DNA from: UBA5614 sp034678545
GTDB taxonomy: Bacteria; Cloacimonadota; Cloacimonadia; Cloacimonadales; Cloacimonadaceae
Length of the DNA stretch: 57,414 nt
Reading direction: 5' to 3'
NCBI GenBank assembly: GCA_034678545.1
Contig: JAXDBS010000077.1
Location: forward strand, 1 to 57,414
Positions 43,190-51,831 of the stretch are shown piece by piece. Under the pieces are notes generated by a model, which saw only the letters and a list, made by a program, of their open reading frames with translations, was not told the DNA's origin and made no database searches. The first letter of the stretch is position 1, and every line of letters begins with the position of its first letter. The position numbers and the translations under genes were made by a program.

Positions 43190-44302
43190 ATGTCAGGACA
43201 CTTATTAAGAAAAATATCGATCTTGATGTCAGCAAATCTGATTATCGCTTTCCTGTTCTCGGACGAGTTGGATGATAAGATGAACGAACTCAGGCAGATA
43301 GAAAAGCAGATAGATAATTATCAGCAAAAAGTTCATCAGGCTGAGAAGAAAAAAATCAAAACACAGAAAGATCTTCACACTTCCCGGGAAATGAAAACTC
43401 AATCTGATAAAAAAGTGGCTATCTTGAAAAAAGAAGAAGCAGTTATCCAAGATTCACTGGAATTGGCGAATTACAGAGTCCGAACGAACGAAGAAAAGAT
43501 CGTGGAGCTTACAAAGCTTGCCAATAATGAATTTTTAAGGTTGTTTTACATAGACAAGCAAGACACATATGCAGCCAGGAAGACCGATGATAAGTTTCTG
43601 CTGTCATTAATGATAAGTACTACAGCTAATGATATCAAAGACCTTTCAGCCACCCACAGGGAACTGATTCAGGCTCAAGAAGAAACACGGCATGAATATC
43701 TGCTGGTCAGAAGCAGCCTGACTCGTGAGACGAAACAGAGTGAGACATATAAAAAGAAGATACAGAACCTTTCCCATCAGGCGACAAATCTGGAAAAAGA
43801 AAAGCGATCTTATGAACAACAAGTGACCAAACTGAAGAAGGACGCTGCCGAACTGGAACAGCTGGTGGCTCAACTCACAGCAAAGGCGGGCAAAAGGGAC
43901 AATTCCTACGAATTCAGCGGCAACCGCATTCCCTGGCCTGTAAGAGGTACTATCATAAGACGCTTTGGCCAGGAATCCAAGGGCAACAACACCAGCATAA
44001 TAAATAATGGAATAGATATAGCCGTGCCGGAAAACACCAGTGTCAAATCAGTCGAAGCGGGTGAAGTGGTATTTGCGGACCGTTACGGAGGTCAGGGAAA
44101 ACTCATTATTATAGATCACAAAAACGGATTCTTCTCAGTGTATGCCTACAACAACCAGATTATGGTCTCAAAAGGATCCACAGTCAGCAAAGGCCAAACC
44201 ATCGCCAAATCCGGCCAGACCGGATCAGCCTCTCAACCGTCATTGCATTTTGAGCTGCGGAAAGACGGAAGAGCTGTCAACCCGCTGAATTACTTGGAGT
44301 AA
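43190..44302 (+). CDS. EnvC-like LytM-domain protein (likely non-catalytic amidase activator)
   Basis: 370 residues. A membrane or signal segment at about 8-24, a long coiled coil rich in Lys/Glu/Gln (about 25-230), then a LytM/M23-like domain. The zinc ligands of M23 endopeptidases are mostly lost: the first His is Asn in NNGIDIAVP, the YAHL His is replaced in VYAYNNQIMVSKG, and the HxH motif is SLHFEL with only one His. This pattern is that of EnvC-type proteins, which activate peptidoglycan amidases at division. GGAGG stands four bases before the ATG. Followed 17 bases later by the TsaC fusion gene. Confidence 0.85.
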   Translation: MSGHLLRKISILMSANLIIAFLFSDELDDKMNELRQIEKQIDNYQQKVHQAEKKKIKTQKDLHTSREMKTQSDKKVAILKKEEAVIQDSLELANYRVRTNEEKIVELTKLANNEFLRLFYIDKQDTYAARKTDDKFLLSLMISTTANDIKDLSATHRELIQAQEETRHEYLLVRSSLTRETKQSETYKKKIQNLSHQATNLEKEKRSYEQQVTKLKKDAAELEQLVAQLTAKAGKRDNSYEFSGNRIPWPVRGTIIRRFGQESKGNNTSIINNGIDIAVPENTSVKSVEAGEVVFADRYGGQGKLIIIDHKNGFFSVYAYNNQIMVSKGSTVSKGQTIAKSGQTGSASQPSLHFELRKDGRAVNPLNYLE

Positions 44303-44319
44303 CAGGATACCTGTCAATT

Positions 44320-45411
44320 ATGAAGTTGTTTCGCAACCCCCATCCTAATGAGTTAGAAAAGCTAATCACCAAACATTGGACCCAGGACAGCACGGTACTG
44401 CATTACACGGGACATATGCTGGGCATTGGCTGCCGCCTGAGCAGCACTAACGCCCTCGACCGAATCAGTTCATTAAAGCAGCGGACGGGAAAGGAGGGAT
44501 TTATAGCCCTCATCTGCGATCTGCAATGGCTTGGGGATAATAACATAGATATACCGGCCCTGCTGGTGCCGATCTGCCAACAATACTGGCCGGGCAATTT
44601 AACGCTGATCTTTCCCACCCGGAATCCCATGTTTGCTCCTGTAACAGTCAATGGGAAGACCGCTTTCCGGGTTCCGACCGACAGCATGCTCAGACAGATC
44701 ATCGACTATCTGGGCGAACCGATGATCAGTACGAGCATCAATGTCAGCGGTCTGCCTCCGGCTGAGACAATGCAGGATATAGATAAAAGATATGCGAACT
44801 GGTTTGATCTTGGTTTCATCAGTTCTTCCATCATCACTACCGAACCATCGACGATTATTGAATATGCTGACACAGATGACAATGGCAAGCCGATCATACC
44901 CCGCTTGAAATGCCTGCGTGAAAGCTCCATTCCCTTTTACGAGATCCGGCAAAGCTTTGCCCAGCCAGCAATCCTGTTTGTTTGCACGGGAAACATCTGC
45001 AGAAGCCCGATAGCAGAATACCTGTTCAACAAATACAGCAAGGAGCGAAATCTGAATATCCGGGCCAAATCAGCAGGATTGCTCGAAACGGGAGCAATGA
45101 TCTCTTTGAATTCGATGCAATTGCTCGCTGAAAAAGGGATCAACGCACAAGAGCATTTGTCCAGAAAGATAAACACGGAAATACTGAGCAGCAGCTGGCT
45201 GATTTTTACCATGGAGGAAGCTCAGAGAGACATTATCAGAAACAGCTTCCCGGAGTTCAGGCACAAGATCTTCACATTAAAGGAATACATCGGCCAGGAA
45301 GGGGACATTGCTGATCCCATAGGCAAAGACTCCGATTACTATAGAGACATATATGGCCAGATCGATGAAGCCCTGCTCGGACTGCTTGATATCCTGGGCG
45401 GCAAGTGTTAA
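44320..45411 (+). CDS. Fusion: divergent TsaC/YrdC domain + low-molecular-weight protein phosphatase
   Basis: 363 residues with two domains. Residues about 1-215 resemble the YrdC/Sua5/TsaC fold that makes threonylcarbamoyl-AMP for the t6A modification: SSLKQRTGKEGFIALICD, YWPGNLTLIFP, FRVPTDSMLRQII, ISTSINVSG; but the usual PTDTxYGLG opening is TGHMLGIG here. Residues about 222-363 are a low-molecular-weight phosphatase with the P-loop ILFVCTGNICRSPIAEYLF (CxxxxxR) and the general-acid DPIGKDSDYYRD. YwlC (TsaC) and YwlE (phosphatase) are neighbours in Bacillus, so the fusion makes sense. It overlaps the purL start by 7 bases. Confidence 0.87.
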   Translation: MKLFRNPHPNELEKLITKHWTQDSTVLHYTGHMLGIGCRLSSTNALDRISSLKQRTGKEGFIALICDLQWLGDNNIDIPALLVPICQQYWPGNLTLIFPTRNPMFAPVTVNGKTAFRVPTDSMLRQIIDYLGEPMISTSINVSGLPPAETMQDIDKRYANWFDLGFISSSIITTEPSTIIEYADTDDNGKPIIPRLKCLRESSIPFYEIRQSFAQPAILFVCTGNICRSPIAEYLFNKYSKERNLNIRAKSAGLLETGAMISLNSMQLLAEKGINAQEHLSRKINTEILSSSWLIFTMEEAQRDIIRNSFPEFRHKIFTLKEYIGQEGDIADPIGKDSDYYRDIYGQIDEALLGLLDILGGKC

Positions 45412-47633
45412 GAGTAAACCGCTTGGAAGAGCTAATAATAACACCTGAGATACTGCAAAATCACAATATCAGCCCTGATGAATTTCAGGCAATCAAGACT
45501 ATTCTGAAACGAGAACCGACCTGGGAAGAACTGGGCATATTCAGCGTTATGTGGTCTGAGCATGCCAGTTACAAGAATTCGATCCGGCTTCTAAAAACAC
45601 TGCCTCGCGAAAGTGACTGCCTGTTGGCCAAACCTGGAGAAGAAAACGCTGGAGTAGTGGACATAGGTGATGGACTAGCCATATCGTTCAAGATAGAAAG
45701 TCACAATCATCCATCCGCACTCGAACCTTATCACGGAGCTGCCACAGGGGTTGGGGGGATTCTCAGGGACATATTTACAATGGGTGCCAGACCCATTGCG
45801 GTCTTGGATTCGCTATGCTTTGGCAATCCAAACGACTCGCAAGTCCAACATCTGATCAAAGGTGTGGTTAGCGGCATCGCTGATTACGGTAATTGCTTCG
45901 GAGTGCCAACAGTGGGTGGTGAAACCTGCTTTGAGGATTGTTACGGAGGTAATCCTCTCATTAACGCAATGGCAGTGGGTGTCTTGAGACATGAGCATTT
46001 GGCCAAATCCGGAGCTTCAGGCCCAGGTAATCATGTTGTGTATGTCGGTGCTAAAACGGGGAGAGACGGGATTCATGGAGCTACATTTGCTTCAGTTGAA
46101 CTGAGCTCCGACTCTGAGGAGAACCGAACTGCTGTACAGGTAGGCGATCCGTTTATGGAGAAGCTGCTTCTGGAATCTACTCTGGAAGCCATCCAAAACG
46201 GCCTTGTCGTAGCCATCCAGGACATGGGCGCCGCCGGTCTGACCTGCTCCAGCAGCGAAATGGCAGGTAAAACAGGAGTCGGCATTGAGATAGATGTAGC
46301 CTTGGTGCCACAACGGGAATCAGGCATGTCTCCCTATGAGATAATGCTCTCCGAATCGCAGGAGAGAATGTTGATAATAACCAAACCGGCCGATTTTGAA
46401 AACTTGCAGAGGATCTTTCTGAAATGGGGTTTGGAAGCTGTAATCATAGGATCAGTATGCGATGACGGCTTTTTGACAGTTAAAAACTCCGGGCAGGTCG
46501 TTGCCCGTATCCCGGCAGTTGCGCTTGTTTTGGGCGGTCAGGCTCCTGTTTACACTCGGGAAATCTCCTTCCCCGAAGACCTTAAAAAAGCAAGGGAAGT
46601 GGAAATGTCCGGTTTCCCAGAGATTTCGGATTACTCCAACGTTTTATGCCAATTGCTGCAAAGCCCTAACATAGTAAGTAAGCGTTCCATCTATCGGCAT
46701 TATGATCATATGGTAAAAATTGCCACTCTTGTGGAGCCCGGATCTGATGCCGCAGTTCTAAAAATCAATGGCAGCGATAAGGCGGTCGCACTCAGCACCG
46801 ATTGCAACAGCAGATATTGCTGGCTGGATCCTTATGAAGGCAGTATGGGAGCTGTGGCTGAAGCTGCCCGTAATGTTGCCTGTACTGGGGCCAAGCCACT
46901 GGCCATAACCAATTGCCTGAATTTTGGCAATCCATATAAGTCTGATGTTTATTGGTATTTTTCGGAAGCAATTAGAGGTATGTCAGACGCGTGCCGGTTT
47001 TTCGGTATCCCTGTTACGGGCGGTAATGTATCTTTTTACAATGAAAGTCCGGCTGGAGCTGTTTTCCCAACTCCTGTTATTGGCATGCTGGGGCTCCTTA
47101 CTGATTATGACAGAGCAATCAACCACTATTTCAAGCAAATTGGTGATGCAATCTATCTCTTAGGTCCCGACAGCACGGAGATCGGAGGTTCGGAGTTCTT
47201 AAAAATCATACACAAAAAAATATGCGGCTATCCTCCTAAGGTGCATCTTGAACAGGAGGTAGCGCTGCATGGACTTATGACTGATTTGTGCGGCAAAGGG
47301 ATCATTCAAAGCGCGCATGACTGTTCAGAAGGAGGCATGTTAGTCAATCTGGCAGAATGCTGCTTTGCTCCGGATGGGAAAAACCTGGGTGTTATAATTG
47401 ATTACCATCCCAAGGATCGAAAAGACATTGCCTATTTCGGAGAAACTCATGGCAGGATTATTATCAGCCTAAAACCGGAATTCGGACAAGAATTGCAATC
47501 ATTGGCCTTATCGATGTCAATAATGTGCAGACACCTCGGCTATGTTGCAGGCAACGATTTTATCGTCAACGATGATGTAAGGGTTTCCGTTAGTTATCTC
47601 AGAAAACTCTGGGAGGGAAAGGACTTCGCATAG
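45405..47633 (+). CDS. Phosphoribosylformylglycinamidine synthase subunit PurL
   Basis: 742 residues, typical of the small-type PurL. The N-terminal part has FSVMWSEHASYKNS, SHNHPSALEPYHGAATGVGGILRDIFTMGARPIA and FGVPTVGGETCFEDCY; GAAGLTCSSSEMAGKTGVG and NCLNFGNPYK follow, with VTGGNVSFYNESP in the second half. It performs the ATP-dependent step in purine synthesis and needs PurS and PurQ, which are not here. Start is GTG at 45405 overlapping the preceding gene by 7 bases, with a weak GGGCGG as ribosome-binding site. Confidence 0.95.
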   Translation: MLRVNRLEELIITPEILQNHNISPDEFQAIKTILKREPTWEELGIFSVMWSEHASYKNSIRLLKTLPRESDCLLAKPGEENAGVVDIGDGLAISFKIESHNHPSALEPYHGAATGVGGILRDIFTMGARPIAVLDSLCFGNPNDSQVQHLIKGVVSGIADYGNCFGVPTVGGETCFEDCYGGNPLINAMAVGVLRHEHLAKSGASGPGNHVVYVGAKTGRDGIHGATFASVELSSDSEENRTAVQVGDPFMEKLLLESTLEAIQNGLVVAIQDMGAAGLTCSSSEMAGKTGVGIEIDVALVPQRESGMSPYEIMLSESQERMLIITKPADFENLQRIFLKWGLEAVIIGSVCDDGFLTVKNSGQVVARIPAVALVLGGQAPVYTREISFPEDLKKAREVEMSGFPEISDYSNVLCQLLQSPNIVSKRSIYRHYDHMVKIATLVEPGSDAAVLKINGSDKAVALSTDCNSRYCWLDPYEGSMGAVAEAARNVACTGAKPLAITNCLNFGNPYKSDVYWYFSEAIRGMSDACRFFGIPVTGGNVSFYNESPAGAVFPTPVIGMLGLLTDYDRAINHYFKQIGDAIYLLGPDSTEIGGSEFLKIIHKKICGYPPKVHLEQEVALHGLMTDLCGKGIIQSAHDCSEGGMLVNLAECCFAPDGKNLGVIIDYHPKDRKDIAYFGETHGRIIISLKPEFGQELQSLALSMSIMCRHLGYVAGNDFIVNDDVRVSVSYLRKLWEGKDFA

Positions 47634-47668
47634 TTGCAGAATCAATATAAAAACATCGGGAGGAGGAA

Positions 47669-48253
47669 ATGAAAATGAACGGTTTGTTCTTTGGCAGTTT
47701 ATTTTGGGGCATACTGATAATTCTGATCGGATTATCAATAGTATTCAAGCATGCTTTTAACTTCAGCTTTCCTATGATCAAGATTTTTATCGGGATAATC
47801 ATAGTTCTGTTTGGATTTCGTTTGATCTTTGGCCCCTGGGTAAGGACCAGGCCTTCCGGAACTGGCCATACCGGTATACTGCAAGGAGCCGGAAAGCATG
47901 AAATCGTATTTAACTCCAGAATGATTGACCTGACCCGATTTTTTCAAGGGGACAGTAAAACTTCCGAAATCACGGTTGTGTTTGGAAACGCAATCGTTCA
48001 TGTTCCAGACTCCATTAATCTGGATATAACCGCAACAACGGTTTTCGGTTCCTCCATCATGCCTGATCGCTCATTTTCCGGATTTGGTGAAAACAAATAC
48101 CTGTTGAGAAACAATCCCCCATCCTCAGTCACACATAAGATCATGACCAATACTGTTTTTGGTAAGCTGGAATTAGTTATCAAGCCAATAAATACGCTTC
48201 AGATGGAATCTTCAATCGAACAACCAGAAACTCATTCAGACACCAACTTCTGA
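47669..48253 (+). CDS. LiaF-like membrane protein
   Basis: 194 residues with three hydrophobic segments in the first 60 residues (LFWGILIILIGLSIVF, FPMIKIFIGIIIVLFGFRLIFG), then a soluble domain of about 120 residues: HEIVFNSRMIDLTRF, SEITVVFGNAIVHVPDSINLDI, TATTVFGSSIMPD and a C-terminal TVFGKLELVIKP. The repeated VFGxxxVxVP layout resembles LiaF-type cell-wall-active-antibiotics response proteins. GGGAGG precedes the ATG; an ATG two codons on is possible. Its stop overlaps the patatin start by one base. Confidence 0.75.
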   Translation: MKMNGLFFGSLFWGILIILIGLSIVFKHAFNFSFPMIKIFIGIIIVLFGFRLIFGPWVRTRPSGTGHTGILQGAGKHEIVFNSRMIDLTRFFQGDSKTSEITVVFGNAIVHVPDSINLDITATTVFGSSIMPDRSFSGFGENKYLLRNNPPSSVTHKIMTNTVFGKLELVIKPINTLQMESSIEQPETHSDTNF

Positions 48254-50427
48254 TGCCGCGCAAATTTGGGATAACGACATTATTGATGATTTCAGTAGGC
48301 CTGCTCTGGGGCGTCAGGATCGGGTATGCCTTCAGCGGAGGGGGCGCTAAGGGAATTGCCCATATTGGCATGCTCAAGGTATTGGAAGAAGCTGGCCTGC
48401 ATCCGGATTTCATTTCCGGAACCAGTATTGGTGCCCTTGTAGGGGGATTGTATGCCATGGGATACAACGCCGTTGAGATTGAAAGCCTTTGCGTCAATAC
48501 TGACTGGGCAGCAGTTTTCAACGACGACTGGCAGCGTGAAGAGCTATATGTAGGATTGAAGCGCTGGGCGCCCTACGGCAATGCTTATTTCAGACTGGAC
48601 AAGAACTGGAGCCCTCAGTTACCGCGATCCCTAATTTCTGGCACCAATATAAACCTGCAGCTCTTCAGGCTGTTTTCTCCTGCAGCGGCTGTATCTGACT
48701 TTGCTGATCTGCCTATACCTTTTTCTGCTATTGCGACAGATCTGGTGTCTGGCGAACAGACAGTGTTTGATTCCGGTTCCCTGATGGAAGGCATCAGAGC
48801 CTCCATGTCGCTGTCGAGCATACTTCAACCGTTCCCTCTTGATAAAACCCTGTACATTGACGGAGGCTTGTCACAGAATTTGCCGGGTAAACAGGTCAAG
48901 GAAATGGGAGCGGATTATGTTATTGGTTTCAAGGTCAATACAGCCCTTCAGCCCGAAAAAAAGCTTAATGATCTAATTGCAATCCTGGAACAGACCATTA
49001 ATATTGGCATAACTCACAAGATAAATGACGACATACTATACTGCGATTACTTGTTGGAGCCTGACCTGGATCTGTATCCCGCCAGGAACTTTAAAAATAT
49101 CCAGGCGATAATCGATGCGGGAGAACAATACGCCAGAGAACATTGGGATGAACTCGTGACGATCAGGGAACAAGTGCTTTCTCCAGATACATTAAACATT
49201 CATAATCCACAAATGATGTGCCTGGAACCCCAATATCCAGTCTGCCGCACGGTTGTCTTTGGGAACGAATATCTCAGCTCATCCATAATCAGAGATTATT
49301 CAGGACTGCAGTCGGGGCAATCCTACTCTGTGGAAGAAATAATCAAGGGCATTCGGCAGGCATGGAATACCCAGATGTTTGATATCATTTATCCCGTGCT
49401 GGAGAAAGAGGATTTTGCTTATCTCCTGAAAATTAAGGTCAGAGAAAGGGAACGTAAACATATTTTCATCAATCTGGCTTATGATAGTGACAACGAATTT
49501 GTTGCCGGCCTGATTCTCTCTCTGCACAATTATCTGATGAAAAACTCCCTCCTGCTGGCTGAACTCAAGCTTGGGGGAAAAAACGAGTTTAACCTGGATT
49601 TTGTGAAAAACTTTGGCCAGGCTTTCGGAGTATATTACAGGATCTTCCCCTATCTCGAGGAAAAAAGGATCTACTTTTATGACGACGATCATAATAAAAA
49701 ATCCAGCGCCAGATCATTGGAATATGGGGTAACGGCTGGACTGGGGATGTTTGCCTACAAATCAGCCGTGATTGAAGGCTACGGTTTTGCATCTTCGACA
49801 CGTATGTACAGGGAAATTGCCCTTACTGACTCGTCTCTTTCCCTCAACAGATTGACTGTAACTTCAGGATTGGGTATAAAAGGTTATAATGAAAATCTGG
49901 ATGACTATACGTTCCCAACCAGGGGAACCAGAACGTTTATAAAATTCACTGCAAACAGGAACAACAAGATAAAAGATCAAACAGTTAACAGACTTCAAAG
50001 CAGGTTCGAGATTTACTACCCTCTTACGGTGTATTTCTCCGCCTTGTTGGATCTGCAACTCGGTTCCCATTTCAGGCAAAATGACCAAACAAACCTGCAT
50101 CCCTTCTATCTCGGTGGGATGGATTGTTTCGGCGGATTCCAAAAATATGAGAAAAGCGCACCTTTCTATGAATTGCTGCAAGCTGGTCTCATCGCATTTC
50201 GGAACAAGTCACTTTTCCTGAAGCTGAAATTTCAGGCCTTGCATTATTCGGGAACGGACACGATCCTGCCCGAGAAGGATTTCATACTGGGAGGAGTTTT
50301 GGAAGCCGGATATAAGTCCCATCTAGGACCGGTCAAAATTGCTCTTGCCGTTGCGGAACAGAGCCAGGTACAATATTACCTTGCCCTGGGCTATACGAAT
50401 GATGCCTTCCATCTGTCGAGGCATTAG
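48253..50427 (+). CDS. Patatin-like phospholipase with outer-membrane barrel (type Vd-like)
   Basis: 724 residues. Signal peptide, then a patatin domain (about 25-300): FSGGGAKGIAHIG oxyanion loop, GTSIGALVGG with the nucleophile Ser, DGGLSQNLP with the catalytic Asp. A middle part (about 310-410) may be POTRA-like, and the last ~300 residues have the features of a BamA/Omp85-type barrel (RGTRTFIKFTANRNN, FEIYYPLTVYFSALLDLQLGSHF, FYLGGMDCFGGF). This matches PlpD/FplA-type secreted phospholipases. It overlaps the LiaF-like stop (TGATG) and is probably translationally coupled to it. Confidence 0.85.
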   Translation: MPRKFGITTLLMISVGLLWGVRIGYAFSGGGAKGIAHIGMLKVLEEAGLHPDFISGTSIGALVGGLYAMGYNAVEIESLCVNTDWAAVFNDDWQREELYVGLKRWAPYGNAYFRLDKNWSPQLPRSLISGTNINLQLFRLFSPAAAVSDFADLPIPFSAIATDLVSGEQTVFDSGSLMEGIRASMSLSSILQPFPLDKTLYIDGGLSQNLPGKQVKEMGADYVIGFKVNTALQPEKKLNDLIAILEQTINIGITHKINDDILYCDYLLEPDLDLYPARNFKNIQAIIDAGEQYAREHWDELVTIREQVLSPDTLNIHNPQMMCLEPQYPVCRTVVFGNEYLSSSIIRDYSGLQSGQSYSVEEIIKGIRQAWNTQMFDIIYPVLEKEDFAYLLKIKVRERERKHIFINLAYDSDNEFVAGLILSLHNYLMKNSLLLAELKLGGKNEFNLDFVKNFGQAFGVYYRIFPYLEEKRIYFYDDDHNKKSSARSLEYGVTAGLGMFAYKSAVIEGYGFASSTRMYREIALTDSSLSLNRLTVTSGLGIKGYNENLDDYTFPTRGTRTFIKFTANRNNKIKDQTVNRLQSRFEIYYPLTVYFSALLDLQLGSHFRQNDQTNLHPFYLGGMDCFGGFQKYEKSAPFYELLQAGLIAFRNKSLFLKLKFQALHYSGTDTILPEKDFILGGVLEAGYKSHLGPVKIALAVAEQSQVQYYLALGYTNDAFHLSRH

Positions 50428-50445
50428 CCCCGATCATTTGCCTTT

Positions 50446-51792
50446 CTATTCAGAGATCAATTTAGCTTTTGTCTTTTGACAGATATCCTCTGATTTGCGG
50501 GGATCATCACTTTCCACATAGATCCTGATTATTGGTTCAGTCCCTGATTTGCGGACATGAACCCAATAACTCTCTCCATTAGCCTTTATCCCGTCCTGAG
50601 TATCAAGCTCCAAACCCTCAAAGAAATAAGGCGCCCGGCTCATTATTACCTCCACTTTGCTGGATACAGTTTCTATCCGGTCCTTATACAGGTAAAATCT
50701 GGGTAGTGAATCCACTATTTCATTGATCGATACGTCCCTTTCCGCCAGCAAGCCCAGAACTAACGCCATGCCCGTCAAAGCATCCCGAGTACAGTGCACG
50801 TCCGCGCAGATCACGCCTCCGTTTCCCTCGCCTCCGATCGGACTGCTGATTTCGAGCATTTTCTTTCCTATGTTGATTTCTCCTACTTTGGTCCTGTGGA
50901 CCCTGACACCATACTGCCTGGCTATATAATCAGAGATCATGGAGGATGAAAGGTTCACAACAATGTCACCCGTTTTCTTGGGAAGCACAAAGAGTTCCGC
51001 CAAAGCCACTGTCAATTCCTCGCCAATGCATTTTCCCCGGTTGGACACAATCGATAACCTGTCAACATCAGGATCAGTTGCAAATCCGATATCGGCCTGA
51101 TTTTCAGTCACGGCTTTTTCAAGATCGGCAAGATTTTTGTTAAGTGGTTCTGCGGGATGCGCAAATACTCCGCTGGGTTGGGAATTGATCTCTATCACTT
51201 CGCAACCCAATTCCTTCAGCAGCAAAGGAGAAATCAGGCCTCCCGCCCCGTTCACCGAGTCGATGACTACCTTATAGTTTTTTTCTCTGATCTTCTGAAC
51301 ATTGAGATACGGAATGGACAGGATCTTTTCCACATGCCTGCGGCTAGAATCATTATCGCGGTAGATAGTGCCCAGAGAATTCCAGTCAGCCCACTTGACC
51401 TGGTTATGCATAATAGAGATAAATTCTTCGGCCTCATCCGGAAAAAGAAACATACCGTTGCCACCAACCAGTTTCATGGCATTCCATTCAGGCGGATTAT
51501 GGGAAGCTGTTATGCATATGCCGCCGGCCGCCTGCATTTCCCTGACAGCCAGCAGAAGCGTGGGCGTGGGCACTATGCCCAGGTCGACGACGTCACATCC
51601 CACACTGATCAGGCCTGCCGTGATCGCTTGGAACATGGCCAGTCCTGAGGTCCGGCTGTCTCGGCCGACCAGGATTTTGCCCTTGTCTTTGAACAGGCCG
51701 AAATTAGCTGCAAAGGTAATCGCCATCTGGGGTGTCAGGGTGTCGCCAAAGATACCTCTGATCCCGCTAATGCTGGTCATTAAATGCTTCAT
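50446..51792 (-). CDS. Phosphoglucosamine mutase-like phosphohexomutase
   Basis: 448 residues. SISGIRGIFGDTLTP at the N-terminus, catalytic Ser in TASHNPPEWNAMKLVG, metal loop TDPDVDRLSIVS, GEGNGGVICADVHCTRDAL, and phosphate loop HVRKSGTEPIIRIYVE. The PPEWNAMK and GEGNGG signatures are those of the GlmM-like group common in archaea and FCB bacteria, distinct from the other mutase at 37752-39104. It likely makes glucosamine-1-phosphate for UDP-GlcNAc. GGGGGCG precedes the ATG at 51792. Converges with the patatin gene, 18 bases apart. Confidence 0.87.
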   Translation of the reverse strand: MKHLMTSISGIRGIFGDTLTPQMAITFAANFGLFKDKGKILVGRDSRTSGLAMFQAITAGLISVGCDVVDLGIVPTPTLLLAVREMQAAGGICITASHNPPEWNAMKLVGGNGMFLFPDEAEEFISIMHNQVKWADWNSLGTIYRDNDSSRRHVEKILSIPYLNVQKIREKNYKVVIDSVNGAGGLISPLLLKELGCEVIEINSQPSGVFAHPAEPLNKNLADLEKAVTENQADIGFATDPDVDRLSIVSNRGKCIGEELTVALAELFVLPKKTGDIVVNLSSSMISDYIARQYGVRVHRTKVGEINIGKKMLEISSPIGGEGNGGVICADVHCTRDALTGMALVLGLLAERDVSINEIVDSLPRFYLYKDRIETVSSKVEVIMSRAPYFFEGLELDTQDGIKANGESYWVHVRKSGTEPIIRIYVESDDPRKSEDICQKTKAKLISE

Positions 51793-51831
51793 GGTCGCCC
51801 CCTGGACTCCCAGTCAACTGCTTAGGTTTTT

